Positions 40,101 through 49,188 are shown, numbered from the stretch's first letter. The stretch: DNA of 64,000 nucleotides from Zopfochytrium polystomum (GCA_025765615.1 JAIVFJ010000255.1:1-64000); one strand, 5' to 3'. The notes: generated by a model from the letters alone, not told the origin. Numbers and translations are program-made.

Positions 40101-40881
40101 GGCAAAGACTGTGAGCTGTGGAACTTGAATCTTGAATGTGGACTGTGAACTGTGGTACTTGAATCTTTGACTGTGGGTTTTGTGAACAAGAGTCATGGCC
40201 ATGACTGTGAGCTCTATGAGCTCTACTTGAATCTTGACTGTGAACTGTGAACTGTGGAACTGGAGTCTTGGCTGGCTGTGAATCTTGAATCAAGGGCTTG
40301 AGAGCATGAGACTTGGGGGCTTGACTTGAGTTTTGGGTGACTGTTCCAATTGGTGGAGGTTGGACTTGACCAGTGACCCAATCAATGGCAGGGTTCTGGG
40401 CTTGCAGCCATGGTAATCCCAGGATGACAGAGAATGTGGGTGAGCCAAGATCCAATACTTCCAGATTGACCATGGATGGTGGAAAGTCTTGGATGTGGAG
40501 GTTTAGCTTGGTTTCATGGCTGATTTCCTTGAACAGAGCATGATTGGCAAAGTGGACCTTGAGGGGTGTGGATTTCTTGATCGTAGGAATGGCACAAGAC
40601 TTGGCAAGGGTGGCATCAATGATGTTGCAGGATGATCCAGAGTCTATAAGGGCCTTGGTTGTGATGGTTGACTTGGGTGAGAGTTGAATCTTGACATCCA
40701 TGGTGAGTTGGTGGGGCTTGGAATCTGAGGTGTTTGTGGTGCTGGTGGTGGTGATGAAACAGGGGCAGCTTGGAGGAGGGTCCAGGGAATTGCCCCTCAG
40801 TGAGCCTGGACCTGGGAGTTTGGGTGCTTCTTCCTTGGGCAGTCCTTGACAGCATGCTCCTTGGAGCCACAGTAAAAACAC
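37162..40881 (-). CDS. pol: Gypsy Pol: protease, reverse transcriptase, RNase H, integrase, chromodomain
   Basis: An open frame of about 1239 codons. In order: an aspartic protease with ALIDSGSSCNII near residue 80; reverse transcriptase with FSKIDLRGAYN and the catalytic YLDD box (FVIAYLDDILVFS) near residues 380-490; RNase H with ETDASDYALGAVL and KELLAIVEAF near 640-700; integrase with an HHCC zinc domain (GHPGEHKT...CETCQRNK), then DFIVKLP, IVSDRGPQF and HPQTDGQTERTNQ; and a C-terminal chromodomain (EVEQILDAEW...FLVKWKGY...NTWEPESNL). The chromodomain makes this a chromovirus, a group that tends to integrate in heterochromatin. The frame opens at a non-ATG codon and overlaps gag by 85 nt in the -1 frame, so it is probably made as a Gag-Pol fusion by frameshifting. 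Confidence 0.96.
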   Translation of the reverse strand: MFLLWLQGACCQGLPKEEAPKLPGPGSLRGNSLDPPPSCPCFITTTSTTNTSDSKPHQLTMDVKIQLSPKSTITTKALIDSGSSCNIIDATLAKSCAIPTIKKSTPLKVHFANHALFKEISHETKLNLHIQDFPPSMVNLEVLDLGSPTFSVILGLPWLQAQNPAIDWVTGQVQPPPIGTVTQNSSQAPKSHALKPLIQDSQPAKTPVPQFTVHSQDSSRAHRAHSHGHDSCSQNPQSKIQVPQFTVHIQDSSSTAHSLCQEQNSQSKIQESQFPVKNSSPTAEEHDNLDPSDLLLASKLPKEYLPYADVFSKTKADLLPAQRPYDCEIPLKDETCSPPFKPLYHLSPPEAKALQEYIEEMLNKGFIQPSKSPAGAPIFFVKKKDGGLRPCVDYRDLNEMTVKNRYPLPLISELLDKLSHARIFSKIDLRGAYNLVRIKPQDQWKTAFRCKYGHFEYLVMPFGLTNAPAIFQGMMNDIFRDILDLFVIAYLDDILVFSSDTASHMGHVKTVLERLRQHHLYAKLEKCEFHKTSIEFLGFIVSDKGISMAPDKIQTILEWKAPNSIKDVQSFLGFCNFYRTFIANYSAIAKPLTDLTKKTTKFEWTPAAEQAWLALKTATTSAPLLKHVDPLLPFTLETDASDYALGAVLSQPSSQEPSAPLHPVAYYSRKLNSAECNYTVHDKELLAIVEAFKFWRHYLAGSKGISVYSDHKNLTFFRARRLLKQRHARWAELLSEYDFKLCYSPGHLNTVADALSRRTDLAPEGGDGFTPPSKTHLSLLPDSVWAHAISKDPKPHKIQISQEEEKLEILKTRHDAATAGHPGEHKTYELVSRDFYWPGMRKYIKNYVSSCETCQRNKSSRHKPYGLLEPLPIAISPWSSISMDFIVKLPPSHGFDSILVVICRRTKLAHFIPCTENIDAQGTADLFLQHIFRLHGLPQSIVSDRGPQFRSQFWKALTAALGIKSQLSTAYHPQTDGQTERTNQTLEQHLRCYVSYQQDDWPTLLPLAEFALNNSLHSSTQLSPFFATYGFNPRGDLLGQETLSNVQAPAAASHLHKLKIINSFLDSTLKQAQEDASRFANTHRMDHDLAVGQQVWLLRKNLQTKRPSPKLDNLKLGPFKILEQINPVTFKLDLPASMKIHPVFHVSLLEKFVANSIPGRVVPPPPPVEVEGEEEFEVEQILDAEWFGRTLKFLVKWKGYSDADNTWEPESNLTHCQDLLLEFKTRYPTKLQKRPKRGR

Positions 40882-41720
40882 AGTCCCTGCTGGGCCCTCC
40901 TTGTTTTCTCCTCTTGGCTCAGAGGACCCTTAGGAAGTGTCTCAACTGCATCCACTTGCATGGGTTCAGGAACTGTAAGAGCTTGAGGAACTGGGGTAGG
41001 TCTTGATGTAGTTCCTACTTGTCTTTGCTTCAGCCTCTTGGAGTAGAGTCTGTTGTCAATCTTGATGGCAAGGAGAATGTACTCTTCCAAGGTCTCAGGG
41101 ATGTGCAGAGACTGGGAGAGCATGTCTTGGATAGACTCATGGAGACCATCATGGTACAGCTCCATCAGAGCTGCATCATTGTATCCAGAGTCTCTGGCTA
41201 GTTGCTTGAATTGGTTGGTGTAGGCCACACAAGATTGCTTTCCTTGCTTGATATGCTTGAGCTTGGATCTTGCTGTCCAAGATGCGTAGGGGTCACCAAA
41301 GGTAGCTTCCAGCCCCTCCCAGAGCTCTTGCAGGGTGGTGGGTGTGCTTGGGAGAGATCTGTACCATGATTGAGCTTGACCAGACAGGAGGGTGCTTGTG
41401 AAAAGAACCTTGACTTGCTCACTGGGAAATCTTGAAGGTTGGAGAAGGATGACATTCTCCACAGTGGCCATGAAGTTCCTAAGGTCTTTGGCCAGCCCAG
41501 TGAACTTGTCAGGGCTGGGAACCTTGGGCTCTCTTGCTTGGTTGGCTTGAGGCAGGGGAAGAGCTTGATGTTCTTGTTGGTGAAGTTGTTGTTGAAGCTG
41601 GTGCTGCTGGTGAAGGACTTGTTCTTGAAGTTGGTGTGTCTGTCTTGAAAGGGCTTGTAATTGGTCCATCAAGGCTTGGAAGGCAGTTGCATCAGGGAAG
41701 GTGTTGTTTGGGTCAGACAT
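40797..41720 (-). CDS. gag: Gypsy Gag with CCHC zinc knuckle
   Basis: 307 residues, starting at ATG 41720, 41 bp inside the 5' LTR. A Gln-rich coiled-coil-like N-terminus (residues 20-55) precedes a retrotransposon Gag core (FTGLAKDLRNFMATVEN, SWYRSLP, LEATFGDPYA, LYHDGL). One CCHC knuckle near the C-terminus (CFYCGSKEHAVKDC) should bind the element RNA. Complete, with no internal stop. Confidence 0.95.
   Translation of the reverse strand: MSDPNNTFPDATAFQALMDQLQALSRQTHQLQEQVLHQQHQLQQQLHQQEHQALPLPQANQAREPKVPSPDKFTGLAKDLRNFMATVENVILLQPSRFPSEQVKVLFTSTLLSGQAQSWYRSLPSTPTTLQELWEGLEATFGDPYASWTARSKLKHIKQGKQSCVAYTNQFKQLARDSGYNDAALMELYHDGLHESIQDMLSQSLHIPETLEEYILLAIKIDNRLYSKRLKQRQVGTTSRPTPVPQALTVPEPMQVDAVETLPKGPLSQEEKTRRAQQGLCFYCGSKEHAVKDCPRKKHPNSQVQAH
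40818..40824 (-). promoter_or_regulatory. Candidate -1 ribosomal frameshift site CCCAAAC
   Basis: On the sense strand the gag frame reads CAC|CCA|AAC, so C-CCA-AAC has the X-XXY-YYZ form needed for a -1 slip into the pol frame. It lies about 20 nt before the gag stop, inside the 85-nt overlap. No downstream pseudoknot was worked out. Confidence 0.6.
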
Positions 41721-41747
41721 GATGGCAGAGAGTAGTGGGAGAGGGTG

Positions 41748-41758
41748 AAGTGAATTAT
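41748..41758 (-). promoter_or_regulatory. Self-priming primer-binding site of the gypsy element
   Basis: Two bases inside the 5' LTR the sense strand reads ATAATTCACTT. This is the exact 11-nt complement of AAGTGAATTAT at 41831-41841 within the LTR, which lies about 35 bp downstream of the LTR TATA box, where the transcript should begin. That is the arrangement of Tf1/sushi elements, which prime from their own mRNA 5' end. The adjacent sequence does not resemble a tRNA 3' end. Confidence 0.7.
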
Positions 41759-41760
41759 GA

Positions 41761-42113
41761 TGTCAGGAACAGGGCAGGACAGGACAAGGCAGACAAGGAA
41801 CTGAGAGGAGTGATGATTGTATTGGAAACAATAATTCACTTGAGGGATGGGACAGGTCCCCCATCCCCCTTTTATACCTTTTGAGAGTGTTCCTTGTCAA
41901 GACTCCAAGAAAGTTCCAGAAAGAGCAATTAGTAATACAATGATACCAATGATACCAATGACAACAAGACAAGTCAGGAAAGCAAAGAAGGTTCCAGAAG
42001 GTTCCACAAGGTTCCATGAAGGAATGTTCTAGAAGGTTCCAGAAGGTTCCAGAAGGTTCCATGAAGGAATGTTCTAGAAGGTTCCAGAGGTTTCCAGAGG
42101 GTGATTCATAACA
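41761..42113 (-). repeat. 5' LTR of the gypsy element
   Basis: 353 bp and promoter-bearing. The TATAAAAG box lies at 41869-41876 on the minus strand. Identical to the 3' LTR. Confidence 0.95.
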
Positions 42114-42118
42114 ATACT

Positions 42119-44098
42119 CAGACCAAAGGCAACTGTGAAAAGGTGGCACACTAGCAAAGAATGTGCAGGGTTCTCTGGTCCATGACACAGAGTGGGCCCA
42201 ATGGGAGGCAAAAGCCAAAGCCAAAGGGGACCGGGAAATCCGGTAACAATGCTGGAGGTGCAAGATGCAGCAAGCTCCAGGGAGCGGCACTAAGTGCAGC
42301 ACTCCAATCCAACTGAAGAAGACAAGAGAGTGGGGAGGAAAGTGGCCAGACCCCAGTCTGTTGGAGCCACCACCATGGAGCAAGGCTCCCTCTCTGTCAA
42401 AGACAAGCCCTAAGTTGGAGGGGGTTGGACACAAAGGGCAAACACAAGGAACAGTTAGTGTGCAGAGGTGTCTGTTGAATTAAATCAGAACTGTTTTCCA
42501 CTTAACAGAACCAGACACAACTTGTCTCACTCCAAGGAGAAGTTCCAACTCAATCCAACGAGGGGGCACACAGGGGTGGGAGACAGTGGGACTCTTCTTA
42601 CTTCATCCTACCAGGACACAGACATCTGCTTCACCAAGCCAGAGGAATTCCCTATCTTAGAAGCAAGGAAGGTTAACACCCACTCCCTCACCCAAATGTG
42701 GCACCATGACATCACAGGCATTAATCTGAGAGAAAGAGGGTCTGAACCCAGTGAAGACCAGGCCCACCAGAGGCCACAGGAGCCAACAACCAGGGAAGAG
42801 GGGGCATACCTGAGAGACCATTCCTGCAGCAGTACCTGACCAGACAGCTCATTCATATCCCCTTGAGAGACCTGGATTTGACTAGATGTATTGACAGGAA
42901 CCTAGAGGCACCACCACAGATTTACCCTCTATCCTTCCATCACCAAGTGGCTCCTACCCAGTCCAACCTAAGCAGCATGCAGAATTGGTGAGGTGCACTG
43001 GGGCTTGAACCCAGTACACTGCCATCATGGCCAAGAGGACTTCAACCTCCTGTCACACACCAGGGGACTGCCACCCCCAGCTCTACATACAGTCAGGAAG
43101 AAAAGGGCAGGCAAGGGACTTCAGGCACAGGTTCTCACAGTCAACAAGATGGGGGGCAGCTGCTTAAATAGGAAAGGGTTGGAATCAGCAGGGTGAAGGA
43201 AGAAGGAAGGGAAAAGAGGGGAAAACATATACAAAAGAACAAAACAATAAATAAAACAGCAAAGAAGAGAGAGGAGTGAGTCACCAAACAATGGGGCTGA
43301 GCCATCAAACAAGGAAGACAGCTCAGAAAATCATGGAGCATTTCTTGGCATCAGCTGCCAAGAAGATGGAGGAGATGGAGAGAGCTGGTTGGTGCAAAAA
43401 GGAAGACAGTCACTCTCAGCCACACAAGAAAGAAAAGACACAGACAGAGACAACAAGGAATAAATAAAAGAGAAAACAGGAAAACAGGAAAAATAGGATA
43501 AATTACTAATTGGAAAAATAAGTAAAAATCATCAATGAAAAGATAAAGAAAAACCCTGTGATCTCATACCCTTTTATGAGGTATTACATCATGGTAGCAG
43601 GTGGTAGGGCTTGATAGCTCTGCCATCATCTTGTTAACTCTGTCCGTCTGGGCTTAGCACTTCTCCCACAGAAGTGTTTCAGTCCTAAGTCATTTCCCAA
43701 AGTGAGGGGCCATTGGCCAGGCATAGTAGGACTTTGCACTTCTGCCCAGTCTGTCAACTAGCATGTCTCAAACTTGGCACCTTCCCAATTGAAGGGAGTG
43801 CTCTAACCACTGAGCAAGGGAGCCTTGTATCAGCGGTTAGATTCAAGACTGAGTCTTTCTGTCTGCAACATCGCCAATAATAAATAATAATAGTAGAGCT
43901 CAGAGGCAGACATACGGAGCCATTCAGAGGCCGTATGGAAACCCAATAAATAATAAGAGAGTAGGAATCCAAGCCTAGTCACGTTTTGCCAGCAAAACGC
44001 AGGTCGAGACGGGGTGGTAATCCTCACAATTACCAGTTAAAAAGTGGGTATACACTTAATTTATTTGAGGTCACAGGCTCGACAGCCTGTCGTCCTCA
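42119..44098. other. Inserted sequence of unclear origin inside copia
   Basis: To about 42,540 it is the other half of the repeat interrupted by the gypsy element (related to 50.5-50.7 kb, opposite strand). From 42,540 to 43,550 no protein is recognised. It holds a tRNA-like T-arm at 42,998-43,014 and purine-rich sequence. A tRNA-headed SINE-like unit follows. Confidence 0.5.
43560..43825 (-). mobile_element. tRNA-derived SINE-like unit, second family
   Basis: On the minus strand it begins like a tRNA gene: GCTCAGTGGTTAGAGCA (43799-43815) gives a paired D-arm, then a TCCC/GGGA anticodon-type stem with a 7-nt TTCAATT loop, then a T-arm-like GTTTGAGAC (about 43,764-43,772). An unrelated body of about 200 bp follows. 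Its tail differs from the LINE tail. Target duplications were not found. Confidence 0.5.
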
Positions 44099-44179
44099 CA
44101 ATTTGGTCTGGGAATATGTACTGTGCTGTCAGTTTGCCGTGTTCCCCACGTGTTGAAGGTCTCCTTACACGTGCCAAAG
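44099..44179 (+). repeat. Joined copy of the 36.4-kb exon-like blocks
   Basis: AATTTGGTCTGGGAATAT followed directly by the 62-bp block (44118-44179). Compared with 36372-36558 it lacks exactly the 104-bp GTGAGT...CATAG segment. One base differs at the junction and one within the second block. Confidence 0.8.
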
Positions 44180-44398
44180 TCTTCCTTCTTCAGTTTTAGT
44201 TGCCGCTCTTAAGCGTCAGCACCGTCGATCTCTGCTCTCTCACCGCTCAAGACCTTGTGTTTCTCCCTCTGGTCTGTGCGTGTCCCTGGGGCTTAACACA
44301 CCTGAAGACGCACACCAAGTCCATTACGTCTGCCGATTTCATCGAACTCCCACCTCTGTCTGTGAGCAGAGAACAACCTTGCGAAGCCTGCTGTACGC

Positions 44399-46344
44399 GT
44401 GCCCAACCGCCGACCCTCAGATCAACCTCCAACTCTTCCCCAAGATATGGAAGACGATAATGACGATGACGACTATGGTTGGAACCCTGACACATTCACA
44501 GTCGTCCTGGGCGAAGATGAAGACAAACCTGAAGAGAGCCTAGCTCCAACGCCAGACCACATAGCAGCACCCATCAACACTGAACTGGAACCTGTCATTG
44601 AATCACCACTTCCACCATCTGCCATTGTCAATATCAAAGATGCACCAACTGGACTTTGCAAGCTACTTGCAAATCGAACAATCACTCGCCATCTCTTGCG
44701 ACTCTACCTTGCATCCTCTAAACCAGAACCACGCTTCCCAAAGCGATTCCCACAACTCCCACCAGCGCCACGTTCCCACAAGGAAGCCCACACATCAGAC
44801 TATAACGAAGAATGGACTGCATCTGAGCTTGAGGAGCTTCACTCTCTCATGGACAAGCACAAGGTCTGGGAATGGGCAGTTCTTCCTCCTGGCAAACGCG
44901 CAGTGTTCTGCAAATGGGTTTATGCCTACAAGCTTGACCCCTTTGGCTGGCTGAAGCGATGGAAAGCTCGCCTTGTTGCATGTGGAAACACTCAATGCGA
45001 AGGCATCGACTACACAGACACCTTTTCTCCTGTCGTCCGGATCCAGGCCATCCGACTGTTCATTGCAATCAGCCTTGCTTTTGACCTTGAGTACCACAGC
45101 ATGGATGTCAACACAGCCTACCTGTACAGTTTTCTCAAAGAAGTCATCTACATGCATCCACCAAAAGGCCACAAGCAATTCACTCCAGATGGAAAGAAAC
45201 TATTCCGCAAACTCCTCAAGAGCCTCTATGGACTCCATCAATCTGGATGAAACTGGTTCCTGACCCTTCAAAAGTTCATTGTCAAGAAACTCAGCTTCAA
45301 TCAATCTATTGCTGAGCCCTGCCTCTTCTTTCGAGTAGACTCTCAGCAACAAACGTTTGAAATCATCTTTGTCTTTGTCGACGACATCAATGTCATGGCC
45401 AACACCCCAGCTCTTGTTGCAAAATTGAGGATGCTTTTTGTGCTGAGGACAGCATGTCTCTTGAGGAAACCACTGTCAGCCAAGTAATTCACATCCACCT
45501 CGAGCACAACGCCGAAGGCATTTGGATGGGCCTAGACGAATACACCAGGACAATTCTCGCTGAAGAGAAAGTGTGGGACGACCTCGACGTTGCATCAACT
45601 CCAATGTCTATCACCTTTATGCATGACAAAACGTCAATCGAACTCAGCGAGAGCAACTCAAGCTGGTATCAATCCACACTCATGAAAATTCAATACCTTG
45701 CAACACAAACTCAACCAGATATTGCATTTGCAACAAATGTACTCTCCCAGTTACAACTGAAGCCACGCCAGTGCCATTGCAATGCACTCCGCCGCCTGCT
45801 TCATTACCTCCAAGGCACCTGGGACTACAGATTATTCTACAGGCAAAGCCACAAGCCGCTACGGCTCTTCACAAACAACGCCCTTGAACCAGCTGCATAC
45901 GCTGATGCATCCTATGCGGGCAAACCTGGAGACCACACATCATGCACTGGATATGTCTTCTTCCTCATGGGCGCTGCTGTCTTTTGGGTCTCACGCAAAC
46001 AACATCGAGTATCGCTATCCTCCACAGAAGCAGAATACTAATCACTTTCTGAAGCCTTCCAAGAAGCACAATGGCTCTTAGCCGTATTATCAGAGTTGCA
46101 ACTCCCTGCACAGCGGCCACTACCAATCCTCAAGGACAATCAATCTGTAATCGCACTAGTGCTCAACCCTCTCACACATGCTCACACAAAACACATTGAC
46201 ATACATGCTCATTTCCTCCGACAAGGTGTAGCCACTGGAGAGATCACTGTACGCTACATACCAACCAGCAACCAGATCGCAGACATTCTCACAAAACCAC
46301 TCTCGAAGTCTCAGCACCAGCGACTGACCTCGCTACTTGGCCTC
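44399..46344 (+). pseudogene. Copia reverse transcriptase and RNase H, broken
   Basis: The RT part shows VFCKWVYAYKLD, KARLVACGNTQ, YTDTFSPVVR, a LEYHSMDVNTAYL core and KSLYGLHQSG. A TGA (45248-45250) then replaces the Arg usually found there. The active-site box reads VDDIN. The frame changes near 45,430, continues with LDVASTPM, TQTQPDIAF and SSTEAEY, meets a TAA right after that RNase H motif (46039-46041), and ends with KHIDIHAHFLR and ADILTKPL, the usual end of copia Pol. Two stops and at least one frameshift make it inactive. Confidence 0.9.
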
Positions 46345-46441
46345 TGACCCCACTCTGACCTTTCAAACACCCTTTCCTTCAAAGCCTCAGACGCTTACGC
46401 ACGCTTTGCATAACAGGTGCTACACTCATGGCCATCATGCA

Positions 46442-46449
46442 GGGGGGGG
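46442..46449 (+). promoter_or_regulatory. Polypurine tract of the copia element
   Basis: Eight consecutive G directly before the TG of the 3' LTR. Confidence 0.75.
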
Positions 46450-46862
46450 TGTTAGGCGGAACTGACTGGTTAGCAGCAAGAGGTACAAGACAGACCCAAA
46501 CCTATTGTGACTGTCAGTTATCGTTCTCACAATGCCCATGGGAGAGCAAGCCACTGCCAATGCAGACCTGGGCCTGACTTGCGCTGATGACAAATACTCC
46601 GAGTATTAAGTGGAACGGAAACCTGGTGTCAACAATTTTCCTCCTCCTCTGCTCAAGCAGATAATATAGGAGAGGGTTTTACCCTGTGCCGGTCACGCTT
46701 GCCTAGCAACTATTACAGCGTGTATATCATCATCATGTATCAATAATTCATAACAGAGTTTTATTCTCTTTCTCTCCAAGTTGAGGAGAAGGACCACCCA
46801 CAAACACACATCTCCACTTCATTCACTCCTTCCACTCACTCACTCAGAGTAGACTGTTTACA
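46450..46862 (+). repeat. 3' LTR of the copia element
   Basis: 413 bp, TGTTAGG...TTACA, followed by the target duplication CTTGC. Confidence 0.9.
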
Positions 46863-47640
46863 CTTGCCTGGCTACCTCTACTTGCTTGGTCTGAGGGCTC
46901 TGGCCAAAGAGGACTTTCAATCCACCCTGCTTGGCCTACTCTGCACTTGCCAGTGGGATCTCCTACACCAAAAGAGGACTCCATCTTCCCTGCTTGGCCC
47001 ACTCTGCACTTTGCCAGGGAAGGTCTCCTATCCACCACACACATGGTCTTTTGGGGAGGCACTCACCTTACAACACCGTGAAAGGAGATATGAGGGACGC
47101 AACTAGTCAAACAGGGGTGCCCAAAGGGGAGTCTTATTGATTGTTTTTGAGTTGAGAGTTATTATTGAAGAGAAGAAGGGGGAAAGGGGCAGTATTTATG
47201 GGGATCAGAGAGAGAAAGAAAGAAGGAGGAAGAAAAAGGAGAAAAAGACAAAAGATAGTAAAAAGGAGAAAATGAAAGAAAAGAACAATCTGTAAGAATG
47301 AATCATCTTTCAGCCACACCCCCCTCCACCCAGTGTCTCTCCTGCCTCAAATTTGAGATGGGCTGAAAGTGAGGGCTGGGAAGCCACATCAGTGCAGGGA
47401 CAGAGGCTTGAAAGGTGGAAAAAAGGGAAAATAAGAGAAGCCCCTTGTGCTTAGGCCCATTCAGCACAAGGAACACGGGATGCTCTTTTTGATGCGGGGC
47501 ATCAGCACTGAGTTACTTTTCAAAGTAAGAATAAGTATTCAAACATAGGAATAGAGGTTATGTAAAGGTAAGACCAATGAACTAGCCAAGGAAGAGCTTT
47601 TAAAGAGGCCTCAACAGCTCAATGGCCCATGAGATTAGGA
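46863..47640 (-). repeat. LTR-like repeat (family X), host site of the copia insertion
   Basis: On the minus strand it matches 51,160-51,850 on plus over most of its length: a TGAGATTCCTAATCTCA palindrome, TTCCTTGTGCTGAATG, CTGTCCCTGCACTGATGTGGC, GAGACACTGGGTGGAG, a pyrimidine-rich block, a CATAAATA box, and a tail with repeated GGCCTACTCTGCACTTG units. Promoter- and poly(A)-like signals suggest an LTR. The left part of the interrupted copy is at about 33,370-33,521. Confidence 0.6.
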
Positions 47641-47752
47641 ATCTCATATGGACACCAAAGAAAAAATAGTAAACCACCACCCCCTGCCACTCCACCATTA
47701 CAATTAGAAAACAGGTTTACAGAGTGGGGGAAAGAGAGGGAAAGAGAGTAAA

Positions 47753-47785
<33 letters not shown>

Positions 47786-48006
47786 CATGTTGGGGTTTGC
47801 CATATTGCCCACACCGTTTAAGATCCTCTGACCTGTCTTCAAGAGTACAGATGAGTCAAGATGACATTCAGGCTGGTCCCAGTGTTATCTACACTTCTCC
47901 CACTCCTTGACACTGTATGAGTGCTTAGGGGTGGTTTCGATCACCAGTCTGGGTAGACCACATCAGCTTGCTTCACTCAAGCAATTTGATAGGAATGATT
48001 GACAGG
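47641..48006. other. Spacer with GA microsatellite
   Basis: No gene; a GA run lies at about 47,757-47,785. Confidence 0.5.
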
Positions 48007-48315
48007 TGTCAGGAACAGGACAGGACAGGACAAGGCAGACAAGGAACTGAGAGGAGTGATGATTGTATTGGAAAACAATAATTCACTTGAGGGATGGAAC
48101 AGGTCCCCCATCCCCCTTTTATACCTTTTGAGAGTCTTCCTTGTCAAGACTCCAAGAAAGGTCCAGAAAGAGCAATTAGTAATACAATGATACCAATGAT
48201 ACCAATGACAACAAGACAAGTCAGGAAAGCAAAGAAGGTTCCAGAAGGTTCCACAAGGTTCCATGAAGGAATGCTCTAGAAGGTTCCAGAGGTTTCCAGA
48301 GGGTGATTCATAACA
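48007..48315 (-). mobile_element. Solo LTR of the gypsy family (internally shortened)
   Basis: 309 bp closely matching the gypsy LTR but lacking one block of the GGTTCCAGAA repeat region. Flanking pentamers are ACAGG and ACACG, a target duplication with one mismatch. Confidence 0.9.
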
Positions 48316-49188
48316 ACACGAAGCCTGGCTTACTACTTTGCACACATAACTCCATGGAATGTCTGGCCAAATCAGCGCAATGCAACAATGATGTCATGCC
48401 TGCCTCCTGACTCCTCAAAGTCTAAACTCTATCTCTCAGAGCTAAAAGGCTATCACCAGAGTCTGATTCCTGAGACCACCAGCAGGATAAATGGTGGAGT
48501 CCCAGCAGCTCCAGAGAAGCATCATCCCAGATCCTGATCACATATGATTCACATCTGCCTGCTCTCTCACTACGCTTGAGTACAACAAATAAAAACCATT
48601 ATAGTCATCTTAGTCACCAAACCCTCTACCTAAGGTTGATACCTCGTTCATACAGGTCACTTTGCTCTTACAAGACAAGGTATTCTGCACTCTAAACAAG
48701 ACTGATCTATCTGAGAGCACCAGCTCTCCATCTAATTTGGCAACAAAGGGCACTTCACTATTAACAAGGAAAGGGCTCACGCTCTAAACAAGCTTTCTTG
48801 CTCCCTGCCAAGTCAAGTCTGTTGGTGCCCTTTCCACATGCCAGGTGCAATCACCAACAATCTGCGGCACGCTCAAGACGTCTTCCTTTTCCCACAATGG
48901 TGATCAAATCACCTAAGAAGGCATCCCATGAAACAGTCTTTGTGAGATGGGATTTATGATTGAAACCGCTTTCTTCTCCCAATCTGCTCCAGAAAGATCA
49001 AAAATAGAATTTCAACCGCTTATTACCTTTTGCTGCTGGTACTTCACTGCGGTCTTTTTTGTAGCATCTGCTTCAGCATTTCCTGCTACCTCTATTGTTT
49101 GCATAACCCATCTCATCATCAAGATTGAGTGATGATGGCGAAGATTGCGTTTCCATCTGTGGAAGGTAACCCTGGGCTGCTCGATGGA
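48316..49188. other. Spacer, no gene recognised
   Basis: AT/GC-balanced unique-looking sequence between two solo LTRs, with no coding motif. Confidence 0.5.

Larger units (their letters stand above)
36809..42113 (-). mobile_element. Ty3/gypsy chromovirus, full-length and apparently intact
   Basis: 5305 bp with two 353-bp LTRs that I find identical throughout and a perfect 5-bp target duplication ATACT (36804-36808 and 42114-42118). It encodes Gag and a Pol ending in a chromodomain, with no stop in either frame. Identical LTRs and open frames indicate a very recent insertion. It sits inside another repeat (36590-36808 plus 42119-42540, related to 50.5-51.1 kb), itself inside the copia element. 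Confidence 0.96.
33522..46862 (+). mobile_element. Ty1/copia LTR retrotransposon, decayed, interrupted by nested elements
   Basis: Bounded by related LTRs (33522-33935 and 46450-46862, TG...CA) and a perfect 5-bp target duplication CTTGC (33517-33521 and 46863-46867). A polypurine tract of eight G precedes the 3' LTR (46442-46449). The internal region carries an integrase fragment (about 34,750-35,040) and, after about 9 kb of inserted sequence, the reverse transcriptase/RNase H region (44,399-46,344). The LTRs differ at roughly fifteen positions by eye, so the insertion is old. Gag, protease and the integrase N-terminus are not recognisable. It is non-autonomous as it stands. Confidence 0.9.

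Noticed and set aside
36809..42113. Gypsy element as an endogenous retrovirus with env
   Set aside because: Pol ends in a chromodomain directly against the polypurine tract, leaving no room for an envelope gene.
41763..42434. 223-codon minus-strand open frame and its twins at 36.8, 48.0 and 49.1 kb
   Set aside because: They read through the gypsy LTR repeats (GTFWNLLEHSF-type units) and recur only because the LTR recurs; not proteins.
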